Shown: positions 15,832-24,884, counted from the stretch's first letter. The stretch is DNA of 64,000 nucleotides from Yinghuangia aomiensis (GCF_039542225.1 NZ_BAABHS010000027.1:44211-108210), one strand, 5' to 3'. Made by a program: numbers and translations. Notes: generated by a model not told the origin, from the sequence alone.

Positions 15832-17760
15832 GTGGACGCAGTCGAAGCGGTTGCCACCGTGCGCGAGTTTATGGACCTGCTGCTGCGCGAAGCCGGGGCA
15901 GCCGACTTCGACGCGCCGGTCGCGGACGCGCGAGAGGCCGGTCTCGGTCCCGCTCTCCTCGAGGAGATCGAGGCCACGCGTGCGGCGGCACTTCGCCTGC
16001 GCGACGTGCTCCTCGAACGCCGACGCCGCGAGGCCGAGTCCGCGGCGCTCAACGAAACCGCAGGCGACCTCGCGGCACTGCGCGATGTCGACGCCGTTCT
16101 CCGGGCCATCGTGCACCGGGCACGCTCCCTGCTGGGCTCGGACACCGCCTATCTCTCGCTGCATGACGCGATCGCCGGCGACACGTACCTGCGGGTCACA
16201 TCGGGCTCGGTGTCACCGCGCTTCCAACGGCTGCGCATGGCCGTGGGCGAAGGCATCGGAGGACTGGTCGCGGTACGAGGCGTGCCCTTCGTGACCGCGG
16301 ACTACTTCGCGGACGACAGCTTCCGGCACACGCCGTCCCTGGACGCCGGGGTTCGCGACGAGGGTCTGGTGGCCATGCTCGCCGTGCCGCTGGTCGTCGG
16401 CGACACGGTGATCGGCGTCCTGTGGGCGTCCGACCGCCGGGCCCGGCGTTTCGGTCCGGCCGAGGTCGCTCTCCTCGCCTCGCTCGCCGCCCATGCGGCA
16501 GTGGCGTTGGACAACGCCCGTCTCCTCGCCGAGACACGGGCCGCGGTCGCGGATCTGGCCGCGGCGAATGCCCGGGAGCGTGCGCACACCGCGTCGGTGG
16601 AACGCGCTGCCGCCGCACACGACCGGCTCACGGAGCTGGTGCTCGCGGGGGCCGGGGTCGACGAGGTGGTGGCCGCTGTCGACGAGCTGGTCGACGGGGA
16701 CGTGTCGCTGCTGCTGCACGAAATGCCGCACGACCCGCACCTGCGTCCTGATGCCGCCGAAAGCCCCCGAGGCGACGAACCGACAGAAGACGACGGCGAC
16801 TTCGCCCGTGCCCACCGGGAAGCCCTGACCACGGGACGGGCGACCCGCGCCGGCTCCGTCGAGGTGGCGCCGGTGGCGGCCGGGACCGAGAGGCTCGGCG
16901 TCTTGGTCCGGCGGGGCAGCAGTCGCGATGCGGACCTGGCACTTTCGGACACCCGGATCCTCGAGCGGGCGGCGATGATCGTCTCGTTGCTGCTCCTGTT
17001 CCGGCGTTCGATCGCCGAGACCGAGCACCGGCTGGCGGACGAACTCGTCCGGGAACTGCTCGGGGACAGCCCGCGCACCGACGAAGCGCTCGCGGAACGC
17101 GCCGCCCGGTTGGGGGCCGATCTGGCGCGGCCGCACGTCGCTGTCGTCGTGGACGCGCCGAGTGCGGACCGGAACCGGTTGGCGTCCGCCGCCGCCCATC
17201 TGGCGGCGACCGCCGAGGGGCTGGCCGGCGAGGTCGATGCACGCACCGTCCTGCTGCTGCCCGGAAGCAATCCGTCGGCGGCTGCCCGGCGTGCGGCAAC
17301 CGACATAGGCGCGGCGTTGGGCCATCCCGCGACGGCGGGAGCGGCGGGTCCGGCCCTCGGCCGGAAGTCCTTGGCCGCGGCACACGCCGAAGCCGCCGGG
17401 TGCGCGACGGCCTTGGCCGCGCTGGGTCGCCGCGGCGAAGGCGCGGCCATGGGCGAACTCGGTTTCCTGGGAGTCCTCTTGGCGGACGCGAAGGACATCT
17501 CCGGATTCGTCCGCAGGACGCTGGGGCCGCTACTCGACTACGACCGCGTCCGAGGCTCGGAACTCACCCGGACGGCGTCGGCGTACTTCGACACGGGACG
17601 CAGCCTGACCAAGACCCGGGACACCTTGCACGTGCACATCAACACGGTGACCCAACGCCTCGACCGTATTGCGTCGCTGCTCGGCGCGGACTGGCGGGAG
17701 CCGCACCGGGAACTCCAGATCCGCCTGGCCCTGCACTTGCGCTCCCTGTTGCCGGCCTGA
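15832..17760 (+). CDS. GAF domain and PucR-type helix-turn-helix transcriptional regulator
   Basis: A regulator of about 642 residues. A GAF sensor domain occupies roughly residues 85-250 (SLLGSDTAYLSLHDA, VGEGIGGLVAVRGVPF, VPLVVGDTVIGVLWASDRR), followed by a helical linker and a C-terminal PucR domain with TASAYFDTGRSLTKTRDTLH and VHINTVTQRLDRIASLLG. The GTG at 15832 is preferred because CATAAT ends six bases before it, suggesting a leaderless message; a TTG at 15769 would add 21 residues. Homologues are one-component activators sensing small metabolites. It is divergent from the CoA-transferase genes and may control them. Confidence 0.85.
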   Translation: MDAVEAVATVREFMDLLLREAGAADFDAPVADAREAGLGPALLEEIEATRAAALRLRDVLLERRRREAESAALNETAGDLAALRDVDAVLRAIVHRARSLLGSDTAYLSLHDAIAGDTYLRVTSGSVSPRFQRLRMAVGEGIGGLVAVRGVPFVTADYFADDSFRHTPSLDAGVRDEGLVAMLAVPLVVGDTVIGVLWASDRRARRFGPAEVALLASLAAHAAVALDNARLLAETRAAVADLAAANARERAHTASVERAAAAHDRLTELVLAGAGVDEVVAAVDELVDGDVSLLLHEMPHDPHLRPDAAESPRGDEPTEDDGDFARAHREALTTGRATRAGSVEVAPVAAGTERLGVLVRRGSSRDADLALSDTRILERAAMIVSLLLLFRRSIAETEHRLADELVRELLGDSPRTDEALAERAARLGADLARPHVAVVVDAPSADRNRLASAAAHLAATAEGLAGEVDARTVLLLPGSNPSAAARRAATDIGAALGHPATAGAAGPALGRKSLAAAHAEAAGCATALAALGRRGEGAAMGELGFLGVLLADAKDISGFVRRTLGPLLDYDRVRGSELTRTASAYFDTGRSLTKTRDTLHVHINTVTQRLDRIASLLGADWREPHRELQIRLALHLRSLLPA

Positions 17761-18179
17761 CCTGCGGCGACGGCTGCCGCGGCCACATCGTCGCCGGACG
17801 GTCGCCGGCCCCGCACGACGCACCGGGCGAGCGGTGCGCGATGCGGCGGTGCGGGGCGGGCCTGTGTCACCTCCACTGCCGAGAGCCTGCTTCTCAGAAG
17901 CGCTATATGACGCTTCAAATTCCGGAAGGTACTCTCTCGATCCGCATCGCACCAGACCTTGTTACCGGCGAGTTCGCCACGGTATACATCTGGCGGCGCA
18001 CAGCCTCCGGCGCTCCGTCACCAGCGGGACGGGCCGCCGAGCGACTACGAAGCTGTCCCGCCTTCCTGGGCGTCGTGGGGCTCCCCGGCGCTCCTCCCTC
18101 ACCTGCTTCTCGCGGCCCACCTGTGCACGACACGCGTGCAACTACCGCACCCGTGACCTGTGTTGGAAGGGAATTCCGC
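17761..18179. other. Non-coding gap before the secreted SGNH hydrolase
   Basis: This 419-base gap shows no credible gene. It contains overlapping inverted repeats at 17889-17916 followed by an AT-richer stretch, probably the control region of the hydrolase gene. The ribosome site GGAAGGGA stands at its right end before the ATG at 18180. Nothing else recognisable was seen. Confidence 0.5.
17889..17916. repeat. Overlapping inverted repeats GCTTCT-C-AGAAGC and GAAGCG-N8-CGCTTC
   Basis: GCTTCTCAGAAGC (17889-17901) is a perfect odd palindrome. Its right half is reused in GAAGCG (17897-17902), which pairs with CGCTTC (17911-17916) across CTATATGA. Such alternative pairings suit an operator or an alternative RNA hairpin. 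The site is about 265 bases upstream of the hydrolase ATG and about 130 bases past the PucR stop, so it could also serve transcription termination. Confidence 0.35.
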
Positions 18180-19076
18180 ATGTCTTCGTCCGCTTCGGCC
18201 CGCCGGATCCACCGGCGCCTGATGCGCTCCTCGCTCGCCGCCGCCCTGCTCGCGCTCGCCGTCCCGGTGCTGGTGGCACCCGGCTCCACGGCCTCCGCCG
18301 CGTCGGCCGTCAACCGCTACGTCGCCCTCGGCGACTCGTACGCCGCGGGGATCGGCATCCCCAACGACAAAGGCGCGCCTGCCGGTTGCGACCGGTCCGA
18401 CCACAATTACGCGACGTTGACCGGCCAGGCCCTCGCCGTCCCGCAGGTCGTCGACGTCACCTGCGGAGGCGCGACCACCGTCGAGATGACCCAGCCGCAG
18501 ACGGTCTCCGGCGGGACGAACCCGCCGCAGCTCGACGCCCTCACCGCCGACACCGACCTGGTGACGCTGCAGATCGGCGGCAACGACATCGGGTTCGGGA
18601 ACATCCTCCAGAGCTGCATCGGCGCGAGCCTGACCAACCCGTTCGGCTCGCCTTGCCGCGACCAGTACACCGCCGGCGGCACCGACCAGCTCGCCCAGCG
18701 CATCGCCGCCACGGCACCGAAGATCGCGGCGGCCGTGCAGGCGATCCGCGAACGCGCCCCGCACGCCAAGGTGCTCGTCCTCGGCTACCCCGCGATCCTG
18801 CCCGACGCCGGCTGGGGATGCTGGCCGTCCGTGCCGATCGCCTTTGGCGACACCCCGTACCTGCGCGACAAGCAGAAGGCGCTCAACAGCATGATCGCCC
18901 AGAACGCCAAGGCCCAAGGCGCCACCTACGTCGACGTCTACAAGCCCAGCATCGGCCACGACGCCTGCCAGGGGAACGGGCGCTGGGTCGAGGGCCTCAA
19001 CCAGCAGACCCCGTTCCACCCCAACGCGACCGGCCACCAGGGGATGGCCGCCGCCATCAAGTCGTCGCTGTCCTGA
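18180..19076 (+). CDS. Secreted SGNH/GDSL-family hydrolase
   Basis: A 298-residue esterase/lipase of the SGNH type. A signal peptide is clear: the twin-arginine-like cluster ARRIHRR, a hydrophobic core SLAAALLALAVPVLVA, and a likely cleavage after TASA (about residue 40). The catalytic serine is in ALGDSYAAG (about Ser53), block III is QIGGNDIGF, and the histidine is in TPFHPNATGHQ. Several cysteines probably form disulfides outside the cell. The ATG at 18180 has GGAAGGGA upstream. The family includes Streptomyces secreted lipases and esterases, so it could release acids from external esters. A strong hairpin follows the gene. Confidence 0.9.
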   Translation: MSSSASARRIHRRLMRSSLAAALLALAVPVLVAPGSTASAASAVNRYVALGDSYAAGIGIPNDKGAPAGCDRSDHNYATLTGQALAVPQVVDVTCGGATTVEMTQPQTVSGGTNPPQLDALTADTDLVTLQIGGNDIGFGNILQSCIGASLTNPFGSPCRDQYTAGGTDQLAQRIAATAPKIAAAVQAIRERAPHAKVLVLGYPAILPDAGWGCWPSVPIAFGDTPYLRDKQKALNSMIAQNAKAQGATYVDVYKPSIGHDACQGNGRWVEGLNQQTPFHPNATGHQGMAAAIKSSLS

Positions 19077-19087
19077 CCCACCCGAGC

Positions 19088-19119
19088 CGGCGGCGGCCCG
19101 CCTCTCCGGGCCGCCGCCG
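19088..19119 (+). terminator. Strong hairpin after the SGNH hydrolase gene
   Basis: A 13-base perfect stem (19088-19100 with 19107-19119) and a 6-base loop begin 11 bases past the stop codon at 19076. It is all G/C and lacks a U-run, the usual form of intrinsic terminators in high-GC actinomycetes. Confidence 0.7.
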
Positions 19120-19314
19120 CGCTACCCCGAGATCCGCCCGGCACCAGGCGTCAAGGCACGTGCCCGCGGTGGTTCGACGGCAATTCGGGGGTCATGCCTT
19201 GTGGGCGACCGGGGGCCGGAGATAGCGTGCGCGGCGAGATAATACGCATTAGTTCCGACTCGCTTGGACGGCCGAAGCGATGGTTGGAGCGACACATCCC
19301 CGGAGGACTCAACC

Positions 19315-19986
19315 ATGATTCCCGAGCAGCTCAAACAGCGCATGCTGGCAGGGATGAACGCGCAGATGACGATGCGCGCCACGCAGTTCGAACAGCTGCC
19401 TCCGCCGCCGGGGCAGGTGGTGTTCTTCGGCGACAGCATCACCGAGGGCGGGCTGTGGCACGAGTGGTTCCCAGGCCTCCCGTTGGTGAACCGGGGCATC
19501 GGCGGGAACACCGTCGACGACCTGATCGCGCGCGTGGACACGGCGATCGCCGATCCGGCGGCGGTCTTCGTGCTCGTCGGAACCAACGACCTCGACACCA
19601 GCAGTGTCATGGAACTCGTGTTTCCCCGCGGCCCGCTGCTGACGGTGGACGAGATCGCGGCACGTATGCGCATCCTGGTCGCAGCCATTCGCGAACGCGC
19701 GCCGCAGGCACCCCTGTTCGTCCAGAGCGTGATGCCTCGCCAGGCGGAGCTGGCGGAGATGCTCGGGAAGCTCAACACCCACTATCGCCACATCGCACAG
19801 GGCTCGGGGGCAACGTACCTCGACCTGTGGCCGGCGCTCGCTGACGAATCGGGCGGCCTGCGGCCCGACTACACGCTCGACAACCTGCATCTGACCGGCC
19901 TCGGGTATGCGGCGTGGGTGGAGGTGCTGGCACCCCACGTCGCCGCTCTCGACCTCGCGCGCCCGTCCGACTCGATCAGGCACTGA
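19315..19986 (+). CDS. Cytoplasmic SGNH/GDSL-type esterase
   Basis: A 223-residue SGNH hydrolase without a signal peptide. Block I is FFGDSITEGG, block II NRGIGGNTVDDL, block III LVGTNDLD and block V DNLHLTGLGY, so the Ser, Gly, Asn and His set is complete. The arrangement resembles lysophospholipase L1/acetylhydrolase-type enzymes (TesA and PAF-AH-like). The ATG at 19315 follows GGAGG by nine bases. It stands alone between the secreted hydrolase and a convergent gene; the substrate is an ester or thioester not identifiable here. Confidence 0.85.
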   Translation: MIPEQLKQRMLAGMNAQMTMRATQFEQLPPPPGQVVFFGDSITEGGLWHEWFPGLPLVNRGIGGNTVDDLIARVDTAIADPAAVFVLVGTNDLDTSSVMELVFPRGPLLTVDEIAARMRILVAAIRERAPQAPLFVQSVMPRQAELAEMLGKLNTHYRHIAQGSGATYLDLWPALADESGGLRPDYTLDNLHLTGLGYAAWVEVLAPHVAALDLARPSDSIRH

Positions 19987-20004
19987 CTCGGGGCATCCGC
20001 AGGA

Positions 20005-21042
20005 TCAGGCGAACTCGTATTCGTCGACGCCGTCCGCGTCGTAGCGCCGCAGGACGCCGCGGTCGGCGAGCAAGGCCAGCTGCGCCGCGGTTTCGCGTAC
20101 AGCCAACGCTTGGACGACCGGGGCGAGTTCGCCGAGGCTTCGGCCGCGGCGCGCCCAGGGCGTCGCGGCGGCCACCGCGAACGCGGTGCGGCGGCCCGCG
20201 CGCACGTGGGCGATGGCGGCGTCCAGGCGTCGGCCGTGGTAGTCGAGCAGCTCGTCCACGCGGCGATGCGTGCTCTCCACCACGGGGCCGTGGGCGGGCA
20301 GCAGCAGAGTGTCCGACATGCCACGGACCAGCTCCAGCGAAGCGAGGAAATCCCGCAACGGCACTGCCGTGCACAGCGGTTCCGCGTCGAGCGCGGGCAC
20401 GATGTGCGGAAGTACGTGGTCGCCGGCGAAAAGGAGGCCCGCTGCGGCGTCGCGGAACACGATATGGCCGCGGGTATGGCCCGGGGTCGCGAAGACATCG
20501 AGTTTCCGCGCGGCCAAACCCACCTTCTCGCCGTGGTCGAGCCATTCGTCCGGCATGCCTGTCGGAAGGTCCGCAGGCGGACGGGCGCCCAGGGATTCCG
20601 CCAGCACGTCCGCCAGTTTGTCCGCGCCACAGCGGCGCAGGACCGCGATGGCTTCGACGACTTCGCCGTCCGCGGACCGGTGCGCGGCGACCGCGGCGCG
20701 CTCGCCGCGCCCCAGGCGGACTTGGGCCCCGAAGCGCCGACGCAAGTCGAGCGCCTGGGTGTAATGGTCTTTGTGGGCGTGCGTGACGAGTATGGAGGCC
20801 ACGTCGTCCAGGGTGTAGCCGAGCGTGCGGAGCGCCGCGCCGAGAGCCTGTTCGGTGGCAGGCTGCGCCCAGCCCGGGTCGATGAGCACCGGCCCGCCCT
20901 GATCGTCGATCAGGTAGGCGTTGACCGCACCGATTCCGGCGGCCGGCACGGGCAACGGGATCCGGTGGACGCCGGGCCGGACCGGCCAGGCACCGGGTTC
21001 CGTCCAACCGCCCCGCCCGTCCGCGGCGGTCGGCTCAGACAC
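20005..21042 (-). CDS. Metallo-beta-lactamase-fold hydrolase
   Basis: A 345-residue MBL-fold protein with the zinc motif HAHKDH (about residues 88-93), a second metal region FATPGHTRGHIVF, GDHVLPHIVPAL and LLPAHGPVV, and a C-terminal helical extension ending in YDADGVDEYEF. The layout matches the glyoxalase II/LACTB2-like group with a winged-helix-like tail, whose members hydrolyse thioesters, lactones or nucleotides. The GTG at 21042 overlaps the end of the upstream unknown gene by 8 bases. Alternative upstream starts would add a poorly conserved basic tail. Confidence 0.82.
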   Translation of the reverse strand: MSEPTAADGRGGWTEPGAWPVRPGVHRIPLPVPAAGIGAVNAYLIDDQGGPVLIDPGWAQPATEQALGAALRTLGYTLDDVASILVTHAHKDHYTQALDLRRRFGAQVRLGRGERAAVAAHRSADGEVVEAIAVLRRCGADKLADVLAESLGARPPADLPTGMPDEWLDHGEKVGLAARKLDVFATPGHTRGHIVFRDAAAGLLFAGDHVLPHIVPALDAEPLCTAVPLRDFLASLELVRGMSDTLLLPAHGPVVESTHRRVDELLDYHGRRLDAAIAHVRAGRRTAFAVAAATPWARRGRSLGELAPVVQALAVRETAAQLALLADRGVLRRYDADGVDEYEFA

Positions 21043-21610
21043 CCGCGAGCGTCCGGACCGCGCCGAGGCTGTGGAAGACCTCGGCTTCCGGGGCAAGGCC
21101 AGGGGGCTGCGAAGCGGCCATGAGCGCCTGGGTCTTGAAGGCTCGCGCCGCGGCGCTCGGCCGGTAGCGCGACGCTGTGCGGTCCGATCGGCTGCCAGGA
21201 TCGCCGTGTCCCCACAGACGCACCTCGGCGGGGCTGCCGTCTGCTGTCACATGCAGGCGGTCGCGTATCTGCCGATGCGCGTGGTACAGGTCGGCGGCGA
21301 CGGCAATCGCGTGCGGTCGTGGGCCGCGCAGTGGCGAGGCCAAGGCCGACTCCAGGTCCAGCGCGACTGCGCCCAGCACCTGCAAGGGGCGCTGGTCACC
21401 GGGCTCGGCGACCAGGACGAGCACGTGCCAGCCGGCGATCATCCGGTCGAAGATCAGACCGCCGGCCGCCTGGACGACATCCCCCACCGTGGGGGCGGCG
21501 AGCACCAGCCGGTGCCGCAGACGAGCACCCGACAGCGGTGCGGCCGCGGCGGCGATCCAGCCGTCCCGAGGAACATCGCGTCCGGCGGAGTCGTGGGGGC
21601 GAGGAGCCAT
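21035..21610 (-). CDS. Protein of unknown function (191 residues)
   Basis: I do not recognise a family. The frame has the codon bias of a real gene, and its end overlaps the MBL gene start, so the two are coupled. The protein is Ala/Arg/His-rich, with a central stretch LVLAAPTVGDVVQAAGGLIF followed by WHVLVLVAEPG and AIAVAADLYHAHRQI that looks like a mixed alpha/beta domain. There is no signal peptide or membrane segment. GGGAGA six bases upstream favours the ATG at 21610 over those at 21622 and 21685. A short inverted repeat lies about 77 bases upstream. Confidence 0.6.
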   Translation of the reverse strand: MAPRPHDSAGRDVPRDGWIAAAAAPLSGARLRHRLVLAAPTVGDVVQAAGGLIFDRMIAGWHVLVLVAEPGDQRPLQVLGAVALDLESALASPLRGPRPHAIAVAADLYHAHRQIRDRLHVTADGSPAEVRLWGHGDPGSRSDRTASRYRPSAAARAFKTQALMAASQPPGLAPEAEVFHSLGAVRTLAGV

Positions 21611-21686
21611 GCTGTCTCCCATTCCATGGCGAAAGGCGGCGGTTCCTCCGACGCCAGGTACGTGCCGCCGGAGCCCTCGAACCAAC

Positions 21687-21699
21687 TTACTGAACGTAA
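21687..21699. promoter_or_regulatory. Short inverted repeat TTAC-TGAAC-GTAA upstream of the unknown gene/MBL pair
   Basis: Four-base arms separated by five bases lie in an AT-rich island of an otherwise GC-rich gap, upstream of the minus-strand pair starting at 21610. It could be an operator, but the arms are short and no partner site was found. Confidence 0.3.
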
Positions 21700-21854
21700 A
21701 TTAGGTCACTTTCGCGCGTGTGACAAGGTTCATGCGGCGGAAACAAATCGCCGCTCCGGGGGGCGGGAGAGGGCACCGCGGCCAGGCGGCGGGTCCTGGG
21801 ACGGGGCGGCAGCAGGCTCTCGCCCACCGCCGCCCGGCCCAACGCATCGCCTCG

Positions 21855-22637
21855 CTACTGCAGCTTCTTCTTCATCTCGTCCAACCGCGCGAGGATCGGA
21901 TAGCCGGCGACACTGAGCGCGTTGCCGTGGCCGGTCTGGTGGATGTCGAAGGCGGACTGGATCGCGGCGTGGAACCCCTGCACATCGAGCGTCTGGTTCA
22001 CCGCGCGCTTCGCCTGGCGGAGCGCGAAGGGGTGCATCTTGGCGATCTGCGCGGCGAGCGCGCGCGTTTCGGTGTCGAGTTCGGCGCGCGGCACGACCTT
22101 GTTCACCATGCCGGTCTTCTCGGCCTCCTCCGCGGTCAGCGGACGGCCGGTGAACAGGATCTCCTTCGCCTTTCGGGCACCCAACTCCCAGGTGTGCCCG
22201 TGGTATTCGACACCACCGATGCCCATGGTCGCGACCGGGTCGGAGAACAGGGCATCTTCCGCGGCCACGATCAGGTCGCACGGCCAGCAGAGCATGAGCC
22301 CGCCCGCGATGCAGCGGCCCTGCACGGCCGCTATCGAAGGCTTGGGCGTGTTGCGCCAGCGCAGTGTGTAGTCGAGATAGCGGCGGCTCTCGGCACGGTA
22401 GATCCATTCCAGGGTGATCTCGTCCGGAGAAGGCCAGCGGTCGTTGAGGTCGTGGCCCGCGGAGAAGTGCTTGCCTTCGGCGCGCAGGACGATGACCGAC
22501 ACCTCGTCGTCCTCGGCCGCCTTGGTCCAGGCGGCATCGAGTTCGTCCAGCAGCGCCATGTTCTGGGCGTTGGCGACCTCGGGGCGGTTGAGGGTGATGG
22601 TCGCGATCTTGTCGGCGGCCTCGTACAGGACGTTCAC
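21855..22637 (-). CDS. Enoyl-CoA hydratase/isomerase (crotonase family)
   Basis: A 260-residue crotonase with LNRPEVANAQNMALL, the oxyanion-hole segments HFSAGHDLNDR and GRCIAGGLMLCW, and the unusual active-site stretch ATMGIGGVEYHGHTWELG. The glutamate-containing VEYHGH segment differs from canonical LGLxPGxGG, a pattern I associate with actinobacterial EchA paralogues on bulky substrates. The GTG at 22637 (VNVLYEAADK) follows GAGGAG by seven bases; the frame stays open far upstream, but that is a shadow of the dehydrogenase gene. It is the last gene of the operon headed by the two acyl-CoA dehydrogenase subunits. Confidence 0.83.
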   Translation of the reverse strand: MNVLYEAADKIATITLNRPEVANAQNMALLDELDAAWTKAAEDDEVSVIVLRAEGKHFSAGHDLNDRWPSPDEITLEWIYRAESRRYLDYTLRWRNTPKPSIAAVQGRCIAGGLMLCWPCDLIVAAEDALFSDPVATMGIGGVEYHGHTWELGARKAKEILFTGRPLTAEEAEKTGMVNKVVPRAELDTETRALAAQIAKMHPFALRQAKRAVNQTLDVQGFHAAIQSAFDIHQTGHGNALSVAGYPILARLDEMKKKLQ

Positions 22638-22648
22638 GTCGGGACTCC

Positions 22649-23824
22649 TCAGCTGCGGGGCAGTCCGAGCACACGCTCGGCGATGATGGTGCGTTGGATC
22701 TCGGAGGTGCCGCCGGCAATCGTGCCGGCGAAGCTGCGTGCGAAGCGTTCGAACCAGCCCGACACGAAGTGCTCGTTGTTCATGTGCGCATAGGGCCCGC
22801 TCATGCTCGGACATGCAAGCGCCTCGGGGCCGGACGCGTGGAGCGCCGCCTCGCACGCGGACTGCACCGCCTCCGACCCGAGGAGCTTGAGGACGGAGAG
22901 CGCGGCGACGTCTTCCTCGCCGCGGGCGGCGCGGGCCAGGGCCGCGGAGCCGAGCAGCCGCAGCGCCTGGGCGTCCATGGCGAGGGTGGCGTAGCGGTCC
23001 TTGTCGAGCGGGGTCCGGGGGCGGAAGTCGCGAACGAGTTCTTCGAGGCGCTCGGCGAAGCTGAGCCACAGCAGGGTGCGTTCGTGACCGAGCGAGCCGG
23101 TGGCCACCCGCCACCCCTGGTGGATTTCGCCGACCAGGTTCTCGGCGGGCACACGGACGTCTTCGAAGAAGACCTCGTTGAAGTCCAGGTCGTCGGGCGA
23201 CACGATCGAGCCGAACGGGCGGCGGGTGACACCGGGGGTGTCCGTGGGGATCAGCAGCACGCTGATGCCGCGGTGCTTGGGAGCGTCCGGGTCGGTGCGC
23301 ACGAACGTGAGGATGACGTCGGCGTCATGGGCACCGGATGTCCACACCTTTTGCCCGTTGACCACGAAGTGGTCGCCGTCACGTGTCGCGCGGGTCCGGA
23401 GGGACGCGAGGTCGGAGCCCGCACCGGGTTCGCTCATGCCCAGCGCGGCCGTGATGTCGGCGCGCAGGATGGGCACGGCCCATCGGTGCTTCTGTTCGTC
23501 GGTGCCGAAGGAAAGGATGGACGCGGCAATGATCCCGAGGCCCTGCGGGTTGAAGCTGTGGTAGATGTCGCGGCGGGACAGCTCCGCCAAGTGCACGTAC
23601 TGCTGGAGGATCCCGGCGTTGCGGCCGCCGAACTCCGGCGGGTTGCCGGGGAGCAGCCACCCTTCGTCGAACAGCAGCCGCTGCCACCGGCGTGCCCACG
23701 CGGGAACGTGGGCACTGGAGCGGGCGCGTTCGGCGGCCTCGGCCTCGGACGGCAGGTGCGCGTCGAGGAACGCCGCGAACTCCGCGCGGAAGTCCTCGAC
23801 TTCGGCATCAAACGTGAGCTGCAC
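22649..23824 (-). CDS. Acyl-CoA dehydrogenase, catalytic subunit of a second two-gene pair
   Basis: A 391-residue acyl-CoA dehydrogenase with GMSEPGAGSDLASL, VNGQKVWTSGAHDAD and the C-terminal TIAGGTSEIQRTIIAERVLG. The YEGT position is AGGT, so the base is probably the glutamate in SLGHERTLLW. The GTG at 23824 gives VQLTFDAEV, and the gene overlaps the preceding shorter subunit by 17 bases. By analogy with mycobacterial FadE pairs it should form an alpha2-beta2 enzyme with that protein, acting on a bulky or branched acyl-CoA. Transcription would start behind the GAGAAT operators next to the TetR gene. Confidence 0.87.
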   Translation of the reverse strand: MQLTFDAEVEDFRAEFAAFLDAHLPSEAEAAERARSSAHVPAWARRWQRLLFDEGWLLPGNPPEFGGRNAGILQQYVHLAELSRRDIYHSFNPQGLGIIAASILSFGTDEQKHRWAVPILRADITAALGMSEPGAGSDLASLRTRATRDGDHFVVNGQKVWTSGAHDADVILTFVRTDPDAPKHRGISVLLIPTDTPGVTRRPFGSIVSPDDLDFNEVFFEDVRVPAENLVGEIHQGWRVATGSLGHERTLLWLSFAERLEELVRDFRPRTPLDKDRYATLAMDAQALRLLGSAALARAARGEEDVAALSVLKLLGSEAVQSACEAALHASGPEALACPSMSGPYAHMNNEHFVSGWFERFARSFAGTIAGGTSEIQRTIIAERVLGLPRS

Positions 23825-24806
23825 GGTACTCCTCGGCGATCAGGGCCCGGTGCTCCGCGGCGCCGCCCAGGAGCAGCTCGCCGGCCTTGGCCCGCTTGAG
23901 TGCGAATTGGAGGTCGTTCTCCCAGGTGAAGCCCATGGCGCCGAAGAGTTGCACCCCGTGCCGGAAGACCAGCGCTTGGCATTCCCCTGCCGCGGCCTTG
24001 GCCATCGAGGCGGCCAAGCGGCGGTCGGGGGTGTCCTCGGCGATGGCGAGGGCGGCGTAGTAGGCGAGGGCACGGGCCCGTTCGATGGCCACGTGCATGT
24101 CGGCGGCTTTGTGCTGGACGGCCTGGAACGAGCCGATGGGCGCGCCGAACTGGGTTCGTGCGGTCGCGTGCTCCAAGACCATGTCCAGCACGCGGCGGCA
24201 GGCACCGACCATGGTGAGCGCGACGCCGAGCAAGGCGCGGTGGCGGGCCTTCTCCGGGTCCGCTCCGGTGCGGGCGTCGTCGGACACGGGCACCGCGTCG
24301 AAGCACACGTCCGCGACGTGCAGCACAGGGTCGAAGACCGGGACGCGCCGTGCGGTCACCCGCGCGGAAGGGACGACGAAGACGCCCGCGCCGGTGACCG
24401 CGGCCACCAGCTCGGCGCGGTCGCCGTCCAGGACATGCCTGGCGGTGCCGTCGAGAATCCAGCCGTCGCCGGCGCGCCGAGCGGTGATGCCGTCGTAGGC
24501 CGCCGCTCCACCCGCGCCCGGCACGGTCGGACCGCTCGCCAGCGGAGCGAACTGGGTCATCGTGGCGAGGAACGGCGTGGGGTCCGCGGCCCGACCCAGC
24601 TCCTCCAGCACGATCCCGAGTTCCACCGAGTCCGCCGGGTCCGTCAGCTCCAGCCAGCCGAGGTCCGCGTACGTCTTCCATGCCGTACCGGGATCCGCGC
24701 CCCTGTCGACGACGCCGCGCACCAGCGAAGGCGGGCACTCCTTGGCCACGACGGCACGGACGGTCTCCTGCCACAACCGCTGGTCGGAGTCGAATTCAAA
24801 GAGCAT
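23808..24806 (-). CDS. Acyl-CoA dehydrogenase-like protein, partner subunit
   Basis: A 332-residue shortened acyl-CoA dehydrogenase homologue. It keeps the C-terminal helical domain (TARTQFGAPIGSFQAVQHKA, QLFGAMGFTWENDLQ) but ends LKRAKAGELLLGG without the YEGT/YGGT element, and its beta domain is trimmed. This is the partner-subunit pattern, also seen at 9243-10220. The ATG at 24806 follows GGAGG. It is the first gene of the minus-strand operon divergent from the TetR regulator, with the perfect operator at 24885 lying 79 bases upstream. Confidence 0.84.
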   Translation of the reverse strand: MLFEFDSDQRLWQETVRAVVAKECPPSLVRGVVDRGADPGTAWKTYADLGWLELTDPADSVELGIVLEELGRAADPTPFLATMTQFAPLASGPTVPGAGGAAAYDGITARRAGDGWILDGTARHVLDGDRAELVAAVTGAGVFVVPSARVTARRVPVFDPVLHVADVCFDAVPVSDDARTGADPEKARHRALLGVALTMVGACRRVLDMVLEHATARTQFGAPIGSFQAVQHKAADMHVAIERARALAYYAALAIAEDTPDRRLAASMAKAAAGECQALVFRHGVQLFGAMGFTWENDLQFALKRAKAGELLLGGAAEHRALIAEEYRAAHV

Positions 24807-24884
24807 CCGGGCCTCCGGCGCTCTGTTCGCAAGCCACGAACGGCCTCCTGGTCGGGCGAGTCGGGGTTTCGGTCCAAGCCGTGC

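Noticed and set aside
15645..16164. Two minus-strand open frames between the CoA-transferase and PucR genes
   Set aside because: They are antisense to the PucR N-terminus, serine/arginine-rich and without motifs.
17538..18313. Open frames in the gap before the secreted hydrolase
   Set aside because: They are fragments antisense to or read from the flanking genes and have no ribosome site or family features.
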